Shown piece after piece: positions 7,103 through 14,331 of a stretch of DNA of 14,331 nucleotides (its first letter is position 1; every line of letters starts with the position of its first letter). The DNA is taken from the NCBI GenBank assembly GCA_007117785.1, contig SKFV01000289.1:1-14331 (forward strand). Reading direction: 5' to 3'. The notes beneath the pieces are model-generated. The model saw only the letters and a list, made by a program, of their open reading frames with translations, did not search any database and was not told the origin of the DNA. This DNA is from Pseudomonas sp. GTDB taxonomy: Bacteria; Pseudomonadota; Gammaproteobacteria; Pseudomonadales; Pseudomonadaceae. A program made the translations under genes and the position numbers.

Positions 7103-9055
7103 TTAAACTTGATTGATAAAACTGTTTGCATTATAGTTATTTATATCTTCTATTGTGAAGTTTTCTATTGATATCTCAGAAAAATCCCTAATAGGTCGGT
7201 TGTAATCGAATTTCTTAGTAGAATTCAATGTAGATCTATTCTTTAAGCTTTGAGGGTCATTAGGGAACAATGTACCATCTAAAGATTGATGGTTCAATGG
7301 TAATATAAGAATAGGATTAATATCCTTAGCTCGAGCTGAATTATATGCATTGCTTCCAATTGTAGCAATTGGGTCAAACACATATCCGCTACCTGCATTG
7401 ATAATATTTATTCCACTTATATTTCCTTCAGAATCTAAAGTAAATTCGCCTTCAGCACGTTGATTCGTTTCTAATGGCATTCCTTCCGAGTCTGTAGCTG
7501 TAGGCTCACTGAATACGATTGTCGGTTTTGTTCTAAACGATTTATTTGTAGCATTCAGTATGAATACATTAGCAATTGATCCAGCTAATGGATTACCCTC
7601 AACCACTGCTGTAAGGTTTTCCCAACCTGAACCTGGATCGGTTACGATAATATCATCAATTGATCCATTAGCATCCATTATCACTTCAATTGTAGGATCA
7701 ACCCCAGTTTCACCCTCTAATGGAATTCCAGTAAAGGTAACTTGCGGCGTTCCAACGTAACCAAAACCTCTATCGACTGGAGTAATACTAATCACGCCAC
7801 CTCGATTAGGTAGGCTTGGATTATCAATTAGCTCTTGTACTGTAGGATCTCTTAATGCCAGGGTAGTACTCAGCGCGGCAGATTTGTGAATGCGAGGATA
7901 CAGCACTGGACTATATAATGCAGCAAAGGCCTGTACTAATACCGGAAGATCTTCTAATCCAATTACCCCCGGCTGGAGATAAGGCATCGCTGATAATATC
8001 TGACGATTAATTCGTGCAACCTCTTTAGGGTCTTCTCCAAACGCTTTTTTGGTCAGCTCAATTAAAATTAATATTTCACCAAAGAATATAAAACCAGCCG
8101 GATGCACCAATCTGTTATATACATCTTCCCAATCAATTAAGTTTCTACCCGTCTTAATAAGGTATGAAAACTTTTGGTATCGTAAAGAATCTTGGATTTT
8201 GATATTATCTGATAGGAATCCTTTGTTGTCAAGGTATTGTCCACCTCGAGGTAAAGCTGGATTTGGATCCCAATTCCCAGATGATGGTATCAACGTTTGA
8301 TCGTAAGGTCTTTCTATTTCAACTCTATCATTAAATAGTAACCTAAAGAATACTTCAATAGAATCAGAAGCACCTCTAATTCGGTAAAAGTTAATAATGT
8401 TTTTATAAAGATCTCTTTTATTTACCGAAAGATCTCTAGGAATAGAAGCCGCAATCTCTTTTTGCATTAATTCTAAGAAATTAGAACCAGCAGTATTAAT
8501 GTTTAACGCTTCTTCCATTGTATTAATAACATACGATGGTCCGGGCGGAACCCAATAAACTACCTCTGTTGTAAACTTAGCAATTTGACCTTCAAAATCT
8601 TCAAGGTTAAATACTGTGTAGGTTTTACCTATTTCAGACTCACTTGTAGCTAGTGATCCCGGTAACTCATTACCATTGCTTATTGCAATATCTTGGGGTC
8701 TTAGCTGAATAGGCGTAATAAACCCAGATTGATCGACAACAACTAAAGAAGAGTCTTCACCGCTTTCATCAGAGAAAAACTCGTTGTTTTTATTTTCAGG
8801 ATCGGCTATGCGAAATGTAGCCTTTCCATCTAAAACCACAGCTTCAAAGGTTTTTTCTTCTTGATATATGAACTCATTTACATTCATATAATCATAGTAA
8901 GCCTTTAACAAAGTCTCAAGGCCCTCAGAGTTTTCTAATATACTCTGAGGAACCAATTGCTTAAATCTAATGTCTTCCTTTGTTTTTCTCTTGGTAGAAG
9001 CTACAGCCTCAATATATCCAGGAGAAAAGTCATCGGAATCAAATCCCGTTGCCAT
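7103..9055 (-). CDS. Baseplate wedge protein, gp7-position
   Basis: This gene lies between gp6 and gp8, the place of gp7 in T4, where gp7 is the long outer wedge protein. The N-terminus (FKQLVPQSILENSEGLETLL at about 31-50, followed by KAYYDYMN) matches a pattern common in marine T4-like wedge proteins. A conserved core at about 207-260 includes FYRIRGASDSIEVFFRLLF, and another at 290-333 ends in RLVHPAGFIFFGEI. From about 417 to 565 there are three or four copies of a short beta motif of the form V-x-x-x-G-x-G-Y-x-x-x-P-x-V-x-I-x-G. At 650 residues it is much shorter than T4 gp7 (1032), so equivalence is by position and pattern, not clear whole-length homology. AGAGG lies 5 bases before the ATG. 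Confidence 0.75.
   Translation of the reverse strand: MATGFDSDDFSPGYIEAVASTKRKTKEDIRFKQLVPQSILENSEGLETLLKAYYDYMNVNEFIYQEEKTFEAVVLDGKATFRIADPENKNNEFFSDESGEDSSLVVVDQSGFITPIQLRPQDIAISNGNELPGSLATSESEIGKTYTVFNLEDFEGQIAKFTTEVVYWVPPGPSYVINTMEEALNINTAGSNFLELMQKEIAASIPRDLSVNKRDLYKNIINFYRIRGASDSIEVFFRLLFNDRVEIERPYDQTLIPSSGNWDPNPALPRGGQYLDNKGFLSDNIKIQDSLRYQKFSYLIKTGRNLIDWEDVYNRLVHPAGFIFFGEILILIELTKKAFGEDPKEVARINRQILSAMPYLQPGVIGLEDLPVLVQAFAALYSPVLYPRIHKSAALSTTLALRDPTVQELIDNPSLPNRGGVISITPVDRGFGYVGTPQVTFTGIPLEGETGVDPTIEVIMDANGSIDDIIVTDPGSGWENLTAVVEGNPLAGSIANVFILNATNKSFRTKPTIVFSEPTATDSEGMPLETNQRAEGEFTLDSEGNISGINIINAGSGYVFDPIATIGSNAYNSARAKDINPILILPLNHQSLDGTLFPNDPQSLKNRSTLNSTKKFDYNRPIRDFSEISIENFTIEDINNYNANSFINQV
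7138..7145 (-). promoter_or_regulatory. Candidate T4-type late promoter before gp8
   Basis: The minus strand reads TATAAATAACTATAA, with an exact match to the T4 late-promoter octamer TATAAATA, recognised in T4 by gp55 sigma with the gp45 clamp. It lies in the last codons of the gp7-position gene. Initiation about 6 bases beyond the octamer would give a leader near 42 bases carrying the gp8 ribosome binding site. Spacing is what a working promoter would need. Chance matches of an AT octamer are expected about once per strand in a window this AT-rich, so this is a candidate. Confidence 0.5.
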
Positions 9056-9056
9056 G

Positions 9057-10904
9057 TTAACCTCTCAATCTTGAAGTTGTAGTGTATTTAATTGTTCCAG
9101 TAGAACCAGATAGCGCAATAGTATCAACCTCAGGAGTTATGTTTACAGAAGAAGTATCAATAGCAATAAGCTGATTTCTTTTTGGTGCAAGATCTAATGA
9201 GTTAGGCTCAACTACGATTCTAATTGGTGTAGCATCGTCTGGTCTAAAGTTATTAAGTATGATAGTCCCATTAACTACATCGACAATTCCTGCATCATTG
9301 ATTACAACCACATTATTACCTTGTACAACGCGGTATACAATAACACGACGCTTAGTATCATTTGCGATCGGTACATCACCGAAGAAGTGATCTTCACCAT
9401 TAATTTTAAAGGCTGTACTATTAATGATAAATCGGTTTGACTCGCCAGACTGTAAAAATGGTGAAGTGAATCTTAATTCAAAATCGTTATTTCTATCAAA
9501 CGCTGGAGTGATTTCCTTAAACATATAAGGCCTAATCGTGGAGTTTTGAATCGAAGGATCTGAGTTATCCACCAGACGTAACAATTGAGAATGTCTAAAT
9601 ACGCCATCAAATTTGTTTAGGTTATTAAAGTTGTAATTTGAAATTGTATCTCTTACAACAGACACCAGGTTAGGTGCGGCACGATCGGTCGCATTAGGGT
9701 TATATTTAAAAAACACATCCAACTCTAAGAATGTGTAATCCGGTTCAACAATTACCGGTTCGATCGACACTACGTTTTTGCCTTTAAGTATCACACCGAT
9801 GATTAAATCTTTTTCTTCGGTAGTAAGTGTATCAGATAGCAAAGGCTTAATTGATACGAAAACCTTACCATAATCAGGTGGATCATTTACTTCTCCACCC
9901 CAGCATGAAATAGAATCGATGTTGAAAAACTCTTTTTGGATAATTGCTCGATAATCATCAGAGGTTACCGCTCTATTTTGGGCAGTAAATGTCAAAGGAG
10001 CATTAAACCTAATTGACTCAATCGTCTCGGGATCATTGCCACCTTGCGCTGCACTTAGCGTTTGAACTTGTATGTTGCTGAATGGTCCAATTGGATCTAC
10101 CATCGCAAATGCATTAGCGCCGTTAGATTCTTTACCTTTGGTGAAAACGTAATCGATCGTAACAATGTTGTTATTTGATGGTTTAAATCCAGTAACGCCA
10201 TCGCCGAAGTAGATCTGATAATATTCGTTGGTGTTTTCTTCTAAGTAATAAACTCTAGAGGTTGAGTCGACGTTAATCAAAGTATCAAACTTAGTGAATA
10301 TATTAAACCCGTCTGATTCTTCGTTTTCTTGAACTCGCACTCTAAGGGTTGTGGTGTCAGCATCTTTGTCTGATATTTGAAACTTTTGACTCTCAATATC
10401 ATTGTCTACTCGATAGCGTAAAGACTTAAATGTGCCCTCAGCAATTTCGACGTTCTCAAACAAGTAGGTGTTACCACTTCTTAATGCTGATTGGTTATTA
10501 ATTACCACGTATTGATATTCTTCACCGCCAACTATGGTTGTTAACTTGACACCACGGTTAAGCGTCAATACTGTAGGCTTAGCTCCAAGCTCTTCAGATA
10601 CATCAACAGTAATATTCACGCGGGCGCGAGGGGATAGAATAGATCTTGGCGTGTAACCAAGTAGCTTAGCCCTAGAAACTACATTGCCTCTAATTTGAGC
10701 AGAGTCTAAAAACGATTCGTTTAAAGACAAGTGAGCTGCCATGGCATTGTAGTGGGTATTATAAGCAAGCACATCAAGTAAGGTGCTTAACCCAGAACCT
10801 TCAAAATCATGGTCAGTGAATTCAGATTGAGACCTTAAATAATTTTTTAGATTTTGTTTAATTTGATCAAAATCTAATTCTGTGACTTTTAAATTGCTTG
10901 CCAT
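9057..10904 (-). CDS. 6: Baseplate wedge protein gp6
   Basis: gp6 forms the continuous inner ring of the baseplate by dimerising between wedges, and belongs to the gp6/J family of contractile tails. The N-terminus is typical: LDFDQIKQNLKNYLRSQ, then DFEGSGLSTLLDVLAYNTHYNA in part at about 33-54 and GNVVSRAKLLGYTPRS around 74-89. The central conserved block VTSDDYRAII begins near residue 312 and is followed by ISCWGGEVNDPPDYGKVFVS. Length 615 is close to T4 gp6 (660). Ribosome binding site AAGG is in the last codons of gp25, 7-8 bases before the ATG. The gene ends with TAA one base before the next start region. Confidence 0.94.
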   Translation of the reverse strand: MASNLKVTELDFDQIKQNLKNYLRSQSEFTDHDFEGSGLSTLLDVLAYNTHYNAMAAHLSLNESFLDSAQIRGNVVSRAKLLGYTPRSILSPRARVNITVDVSEELGAKPTVLTLNRGVKLTTIVGGEEYQYVVINNQSALRSGNTYLFENVEIAEGTFKSLRYRVDNDIESQKFQISDKDADTTTLRVRVQENEESDGFNIFTKFDTLINVDSTSRVYYLEENTNEYYQIYFGDGVTGFKPSNNNIVTIDYVFTKGKESNGANAFAMVDPIGPFSNIQVQTLSAAQGGNDPETIESIRFNAPLTFTAQNRAVTSDDYRAIIQKEFFNIDSISCWGGEVNDPPDYGKVFVSIKPLLSDTLTTEEKDLIIGVILKGKNVVSIEPVIVEPDYTFLELDVFFKYNPNATDRAAPNLVSVVRDTISNYNFNNLNKFDGVFRHSQLLRLVDNSDPSIQNSTIRPYMFKEITPAFDRNNDFELRFTSPFLQSGESNRFIINSTAFKINGEDHFFGDVPIANDTKRRVIVYRVVQGNNVVVINDAGIVDVVNGTIILNNFRPDDATPIRIVVEPNSLDLAPKRNQLIAIDTSSVNITPEVDTIALSGSTGTIKYTTTSRLRG

Positions 10905-10909
10905 ATATA

Positions 10910-11344
10910 TTACCTTAATCGCTCGAGTACAACCTGTGTTGTATCTGTGATATTAAACTCTTTTATTCTGTATGAGATGCTAATCATATAAGCATTGTTA
11001 TCTCTCATATCTGTAATTTCTATATTCAGTATTTCAACTCTAGGTTCATAACGATTAACTACTTTGGTTACTTTATCTTTTATTACGTTTCTTGTAAATA
11101 CTGTTGCCGGCTCAAATAGGATACCCAATAAATCGGCACCAACTAAAGGCTGAAATGGTCTTTCAAAAAAGTTAGTTAGAATTAAATTTCTAATCGAATT
11201 CTTAATTGCAGCGTCATCTCGCAGAGGCATAATATCTTTTCGGATCGGATGAAGCCTTAAAGACAAGTCTAAGTCAGTCCAGGGTTTTTTCCTTGAAACT
11301 ATTCTAGCTTGCTTGGCGTCCGATAATCTGTTTGGTGATCCCAT
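10910..11344 (-). CDS. 25: Baseplate wedge protein gp25
   Basis: gp25 sits at the inner end of each wedge, contacts gp6 and gp53, and primes sheath assembly; relatives occur in all contractile injection machines (TssE in type VI secretion). Visible family marks are DLDLSLRLHP at 24-33, the helix AIKNSIRNLILTNFFERPF at 46-64, the GADLLGILFEP segment at 69-79 and the conserved EPR motif at 100-102 (RYEPRVEILNIEI). Length 144 is close to T4 gp25 (132). The only plausible start is the ATG at 11344. Its nearest purine-rich site, AGAGG, is 13 bases away, longer than for its neighbours. The octamer TATAAATA lies between that site and the ATG, so gp25 may also be made from its own late transcript. 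Confidence 0.93.
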   Translation of the reverse strand: MGSPNRLSDAKQARIVSRKKPWTDLDLSLRLHPIRKDIMPLRDDAAIKNSIRNLILTNFFERPFQPLVGADLLGILFEPATVFTRNVIKDKVTKVVNRYEPRVEILNIEITDMRDNNAYMISISYRIKEFNITDTTQVVLERLR

Positions 11345-11349
11345 ATTAC

Positions 11350-11357
11350 TATTTATA
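11350..11357 (-). promoter_or_regulatory. Candidate T4-type late promoter directly before gp25
   Basis: An exact TATAAATA octamer occupies the 18-base gap between the gp5-like stop and the gp25 ATG. By T4 spacing, transcription would start at or next to the ATG, giving a leaderless or nearly leaderless gp25 message. It also separates the AGAGG site from the ATG, lengthening that spacing to 13 bases. The octamer is directly visible; promoter activity is inferred. Confidence 0.4.
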
Positions 11358-11362
11358 CCTCT

Positions 11363-12076
11363 TTATAATGGCGGAGTCGTTGGTGAAGTTGGACCCTGAG
11401 CTCGATGTATATGGCTAGAAAGATTAATTCCCTTGGCTGTTACTTCACCGTCAGCCACTAATGTAGACTGATTAGTCTGAGCACCAGCAACGGATAAAGT
11501 TGAATTAAGCTCTGAAGGTCCGGTAACATTCAACTTTCCATTAATAAACGTATCCGAAAGCAAATTAATTTGATTATTGGCCGCTTGTATATTGACCGTA
11601 CCATCTTCAGCTATGTTGATTGTTGTTCCAGATTTGTGTTGAATATTAATTCTTTCTGATCCCGGCGTGTTATCGAACTCAACCAGATGGCCAGCCTCGG
11701 TTTTATGAACCTTGTTATAAGGCGGATCATTTTGCGCTTCGGTTGGAATGTCGATATCACCCTCAGTTTTGGATGCAATAGAACCTAACACCAAAGGATC
11801 TTGAGCGCTTGGGCCGTCCCTAAAGAATCCAACAACCCAGGATCCTACTACTAATTCATGGTTTGACCCAATACCTTTAAAGGAAGCTGAGGTTGCTGGC
11901 ATCATGACGGTGGCCCATGGGAGATCTTTAGTTGTCACTAATGACTTATCCTGGCTGTGAAACCCGAAGCAGCGGACTTTCACTCTATTCATTTTCTCAG
12001 GATCGTTTATATCTTCTATTACTCCGATGAACCATTCAAAAATGCCAGCAACAAACTGGTCAGCATTCCTATTCAT
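11363..12076 (-). CDS. 5: Baseplate hub/spike protein, gp5-like, without lysozyme domain
   Basis: The protein makes the membrane-piercing spike under the hub. Residues about 10-100 form the gp5/VgrG OB-fold (FIGVIEDINDPEKMNRVKVR, then DLPWATVMMP and GSWVVGFFRDG). A linker follows, then the junction HKTEAGHLVEFDNTPGSERI at 124-143, a hallmark of gp5, VgrG and gpV proteins. Repeating short beta strands at about 144-215 fit the intertwined beta-prism. The tip reads SHIHRAQGP with H222-x-H224, like the iron-binding HxH of P2 gpV and phi92 gp138. T4 gp5 has 575 residues with a lysozyme domain in the middle; this one has 237 and no room for it. The ribosome binding site AGAAGGA lies in the last gp27 codons, 8 bases before ATG. 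Confidence 0.88.
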   Translation of the reverse strand: MNRNADQFVAGIFEWFIGVIEDINDPEKMNRVKVRCFGFHSQDKSLVTTKDLPWATVMMPATSASFKGIGSNHELVVGSWVVGFFRDGPSAQDPLVLGSIASKTEGDIDIPTEAQNDPPYNKVHKTEAGHLVEFDNTPGSERINIQHKSGTTINIAEDGTVNIQAANNQINLLSDTFINGKLNVTGPSELNSTLSVAGAQTNQSTLVADGEVTAKGINLSSHIHRAQGPTSPTTPPL

Positions 12077-13344
12077 TATATTGAATCCTTCTTAATTACA
12101 ATTGATTGTTCGTGAGATTTACCAAAGCGATTCACTATATCAGTTACAATATACAAGCCGCTATTTAGTTTATCAGATCTATCTTCTCTATCTTCATTAG
12201 AGTTAACAATCACAACTTCTATTTTACTACCAACACACAATTCTAAATCGCCACTAATATTAAGGTTATGAACGATAAAGTCCATGTTGTGGAGTGTTGC
12301 TTCCGACTCCATTATTGTTGTTTTATTTGGCTCATGGTAATTAGAGTAATTGTCAAAGGCTGAACTATTTAGCGATACGTAGTAGTTTTTATTATCGAAT
12401 ATTTGATCGTAAGATCTATTTCGTATTTTAACGTCACGGCTATATGGTCTATTGGTATTTAATTTATTTTTGCCATTGTAAGCAAATGAGAATCTTTTAT
12501 ACTCTTTATTTGATATGTCAATTGTATGCAGCGTCGCAGCAAAATTACCTGATGCAGTTTCTGCCAATTTTCCCATATAATTATCTGATGATATTTTTAA
12601 AATTCGACGGCGCTTTTCCCCATAATATTCTTCAGTGCCAGGTTTGTTTTGATAAAACTGGCTGTTATTATAGGTTTCATAAGTGGTTTGATTAATCATA
12701 TCTTTGTATGACTTTAGCTGCATACCCTTTGTAAATGTATCATATATGAAATAGGGTGTACCGTCATCATAAGTATTTCTTAATAACCAATATATTGCTT
12801 CTAATGGTTTAATCGCCGGAAATATACCCCTTATTGTATTTTTTGAGGATATATTAACCTGCCCGAATTGCACATCTAAATCGCTTTTAAGTATCTTAGA
12901 TATGATTTGAGCAGCAGTCCCACTAAAAGGTCTTTGTAATAATTTGCTTTGATTGATATACATGTGCGGGCGCACGCAATGAAACTGATAAAACTGTTGC
13001 CCAGGACTATTATTTGTGTAATTAATAATTTCAGCAATTCGTAAATCAATCTCAAAAGTTTCCTCTTCTGATGAATCATCTAAGGGTTTTTTTGCTAATA
13101 TAATTTGCACTCGCTCATCGCCAAGTATATTAAACTTATCAAGTAAGCTTACGCCGTCAATCACACTTATAATGCATTCAATCGTCGGTGAATAGATCGA
13201 TTCACTAATTTGAAAATCGGCCACAATTGAATAGATCGATAAAGCCTCATCAATACCATGAGGATACAACATCATAGCCTTTACTGAATACGAGCCTGGG
13301 TTGTGGGCTCTATTGTTTGACGATGTATCATGAAAGCTATTCAT
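12076..13344 (-). CDS. 27: Baseplate central hub protein, gp27-like
   Basis: T4 gp27 forms the trimeric torus linking the tail tube to the gp5 spike. This 422-residue protein is close to T4 gp27 in length (391). It shows scattered similarity: a segment at about 205-220 (MQLKSYKDMINQ) recalls the T4 MMDYDMMINQ region, and the C-terminal part (ISGDLELCVGSKIEVVIV, then GLYIVTDIVNRFG) matches the second hub beta-barrel in layout. The N-terminal half (FQISESIYSPTIECIISVIDG) fits the first barrel shared with P2 gpD and VgrG proteins. The start ATG has AAAAGG about 8 bases upstream, inside the last gp53 codons. Its TAA shares a base with the gp5-like ATG, so hub and spike are translationally coupled. 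The similarity is weak, so the fold should be treated as likely rather than certain; the direct neighbour gp5 supports it strongly. Confidence 0.75.
   Translation of the reverse strand: MNSFHDTSSNNRAHNPGSYSVKAMMLYPHGIDEALSIYSIVADFQISESIYSPTIECIISVIDGVSLLDKFNILGDERVQIILAKKPLDDSSEEETFEIDLRIAEIINYTNNSPGQQFYQFHCVRPHMYINQSKLLQRPFSGTAAQIISKILKSDLDVQFGQVNISSKNTIRGIFPAIKPLEAIYWLLRNTYDDGTPYFIYDTFTKGMQLKSYKDMINQTTYETYNNSQFYQNKPGTEEYYGEKRRRILKISSDNYMGKLAETASGNFAATLHTIDISNKEYKRFSFAYNGKNKLNTNRPYSRDVKIRNRSYDQIFDNKNYYVSLNSSAFDNYSNYHEPNKTTIMESEATLHNMDFIVHNLNISGDLELCVGSKIEVVIVNSNEDREDRSDKLNSGLYIVTDIVNRFGKSHEQSIVIKKDSI
12080..12090 (-). promoter_or_regulatory. Ribosome binding site of the gp5-like gene inside gp27
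   Basis: AAGAAGGAT, encoding Lys-Lys-Asp near the gp27 C-terminus, lies about 8 bases before the gp5-like ATG. With the TAATG stop-start overlap it couples translation of spike to hub. Confidence 0.6.
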
Positions 13345-14224
13345 TAATCAACCTTTTAAACGTTTCCACGAATTCATCAATATAAGCCGGGCTTATGACT
13401 CTTAGCTTAGATCTTTCTTCATTCTGTTCAAATAAGAATTGGCGGTTTGTCACAAAATCCAAGTTCGCATCTGGCGTTCCACCTTGAATGAATAACGCAT
13501 TATCTACCGGCCGCTTTTCTGGATCATCAGATCGGTAATAATAGTATGGTGCATCAATATAATTATACACTTGATAAGTAGAAACTGAGTCTCTCGTGGT
13601 TTGACCAATTAATAATTGTGTTGAGTTATTAATAGCGTCAGGATCTCCAATAAAGGTTCCATCACACGTTCTGATAATAAGCTGATTCATATCAATTGAT
13701 TTTTTGTAAAGCTGACCACAGCCTGTAATTTGCTCATCTTGCAATTGTTCTGGACTTAATGCATCGGGGTCATTCGGGTTCGAAACTGTAGTGGAAATCC
13801 CAGGTTGAACTCCGATGATTCGCTCGCCAACTTTAAATCTTCCTGCTAATGAATTCCTAAAATCAGTTATGATTTGATCAGTATCTCGAACGATAACAGG
13901 TCGAGTGGTAATAGCAAATCCATCATACTCGGTTTTCATGTATTCATCAAGATCTTCTTGGCTCATTGGCCAAGCTCGCATTCCGTCGTGTAAAAAATCG
14001 TTTACAATGAAAAAGGTCCAGTAATATTCTGGCGTCCCATACAATCTTGTTGATACCACATCCGGCCTTTCACCATTTTTAACTTCATAAAACGTGTAGA
14101 TTGATGTGCTATCTAGGGTAGATCTTAAAGCCCGAATTGATTTGTAAATCGATACAGCGTTTTGTATAATGCCATCTCGATTATAATCATAAGGTATGGT
14201 TGGAAACTTTTTAAAGAATGACAT
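13337..14224 (-). CDS. 53: Baseplate wedge protein gp53
   Basis: T4-type gp53 is a wedge component that holds adjacent wedges together around the hub. Residues 1-100 carry the family pattern: FPTIPYDYNRDG near the start, then a LysM-like segment at about 45-76 (YEVKNGERPDVVSTRLYGTPEYYW in parts) and an acidic SQEDLDEYM stretch. At 295 residues it is longer than T4 gp53 (about 196). The extra C-terminal half holds a beta module at about 129-195 beginning RFKVGERIIG, resembling modules in gp8 and the DUF4815 protein here. The start is an ATG in a TAATG overlap with the upstream gene, with GGAAGGTG about 8 bases upstream. It ends in TAG and overlaps the next gene by 8 bases. Assignment rests on remembered family patterns and on its place before the hub genes. 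Confidence 0.85.
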   Translation of the reverse strand: MSFFKKFPTIPYDYNRDGIIQNAVSIYKSIRALRSTLDSTSIYTFYEVKNGERPDVVSTRLYGTPEYYWTFFIVNDFLHDGMRAWPMSQEDLDEYMKTEYDGFAITTRPVIVRDTDQIITDFRNSLAGRFKVGERIIGVQPGISTTVSNPNDPDALSPEQLQDEQITGCGQLYKKSIDMNQLIIRTCDGTFIGDPDAINNSTQLLIGQTTRDSVSTYQVYNYIDAPYYYYRSDDPEKRPVDNALFIQGGTPDANLDFVTNRQFLFEQNEERSKLRVISPAYIDEFVETFKRLINE

Positions 14225-14331
14225 TAATCTTCACCTTCCGTAATTCTATTGATTATACCCGAAAATTCATCAGTGCCTAATATGTTATTAACCCCATTAA
14301 CTTGATCTCTTTGATTATAATTGTAATCAAA
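14224..14331 (-). CDS. C-terminal end of an unidentified upstream gene (partial)
   Basis: An open frame enters from the right edge and runs 34 codons, ending in residues GIINRITEGED, before a TAA at 14224-14226. Its stop overlaps the gp53 start in a TAATG junction, the same arrangement seen between gp27 and gp5 in this window. The gp53 ribosome binding site (GGAAGGTG) falls inside its last codons. These are the signs of a real coupled gene rather than a chance frame. The visible residues are rich in Asn, Asp and Ile and carry no recognisable domain. By position it is probably another tail or baseplate gene, but that is inference only. Confidence 0.6.
   Translation of the reverse strand, partial: FDYNYNQRDQVNGVNNILGTDEFSGIINRITEGED

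Noticed and set aside
7405..7412. AATAAATA octamer in the middle of the gp7-position gene
   Set aside because: One mismatch to the late octamer and about 300 bases from the next gene start; no positional support.
12876..13079. Second minus-strand frame of 67 codons inside the gp27-like gene
   Set aside because: Wholly overlapped in another frame by the gp27-like gene, no ribosome binding site, and no recognisable protein pattern.
13087..13093. A-AAA-AAA slippery heptamer in frame in the gp27-like gene (residues 84-86), a possible -1 frameshift site
   Set aside because: The -1 frame meets a stop after three codons, giving only a truncated protein, and the main frame is intact and full length. 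Most likely just Lys codons in an AT-rich gene.
1..14331. Possible terminators, tRNA genes, CRISPR arrays, insertion sequences or defence genes
   Set aside because: Genes are packed with gaps of at most 18 bases. I saw no hairpin followed by a T run at any junction, no tRNA-like fold region, no spaced repeats and no transposase or defence-type protein pattern.

Overview
The window is a stretch of a tailed-phage (myovirus) genome of the T4-like group, from the late structural region that encodes the tail baseplate. All genes are read from the minus strand, so transcription and gene order run from position 14331 down to 1. Bases are AT-rich. The nearest relatives I can recognise by protein pattern are marine T4-like phages (cyanophage, pelagiphage or marine gammaproteobacterial phage types). 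The host cannot be named from this sequence.

Layout in transcription order: the last 34 codons of an unidentified gene (14331-14224); baseplate wedge gp53; a gp27-like central hub protein; a gp5-like hub/spike protein with an OB-fold and beta-prism but no lysozyme domain; wedge gp25; wedge gp6; a 650-residue wedge protein in the gp7 position; wedge gp8; a 1699-residue DUF4815-type virion protein in the place where T4 has gp9/gp10; a 75-77 residue coiled-coil protein; and the start of another probable virion protein that runs off the window at base 1. Genes are packed end to end. Several stop codons overlap the next start (TAATG), and the ribosome binding sites often lie inside the last codons of the preceding gene. 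There is no non-coding stretch over 20 bases, no RNA gene, no repeat array and no insertion sequence.

The parts fit one machine. gp27 and gp5 form the central hub and piercing spike; gp25, gp6, gp53, the gp7-like protein and gp8 form the six wedges around it; the DUF4815 protein probably makes the outer baseplate or connects to fibres. Three exact copies of the T4 late-promoter octamer TATAAATA lie on the coding strand and none on the other. Two sit just before genes (gp25 and gp8), which suggests internal late promoters.

No defence island, mobile element or unknown multi-gene system is visible. The points most worth a second look are the spike protein (lysozyme domain absent, iron-type HxH tip fused on), two kinds of small beta modules repeated across different baseplate proteins, the late-promoter octamers (one implying a leaderless gp25 mRNA), and the adjacency of the gp27 and gp5 genes, which lie apart in T4.
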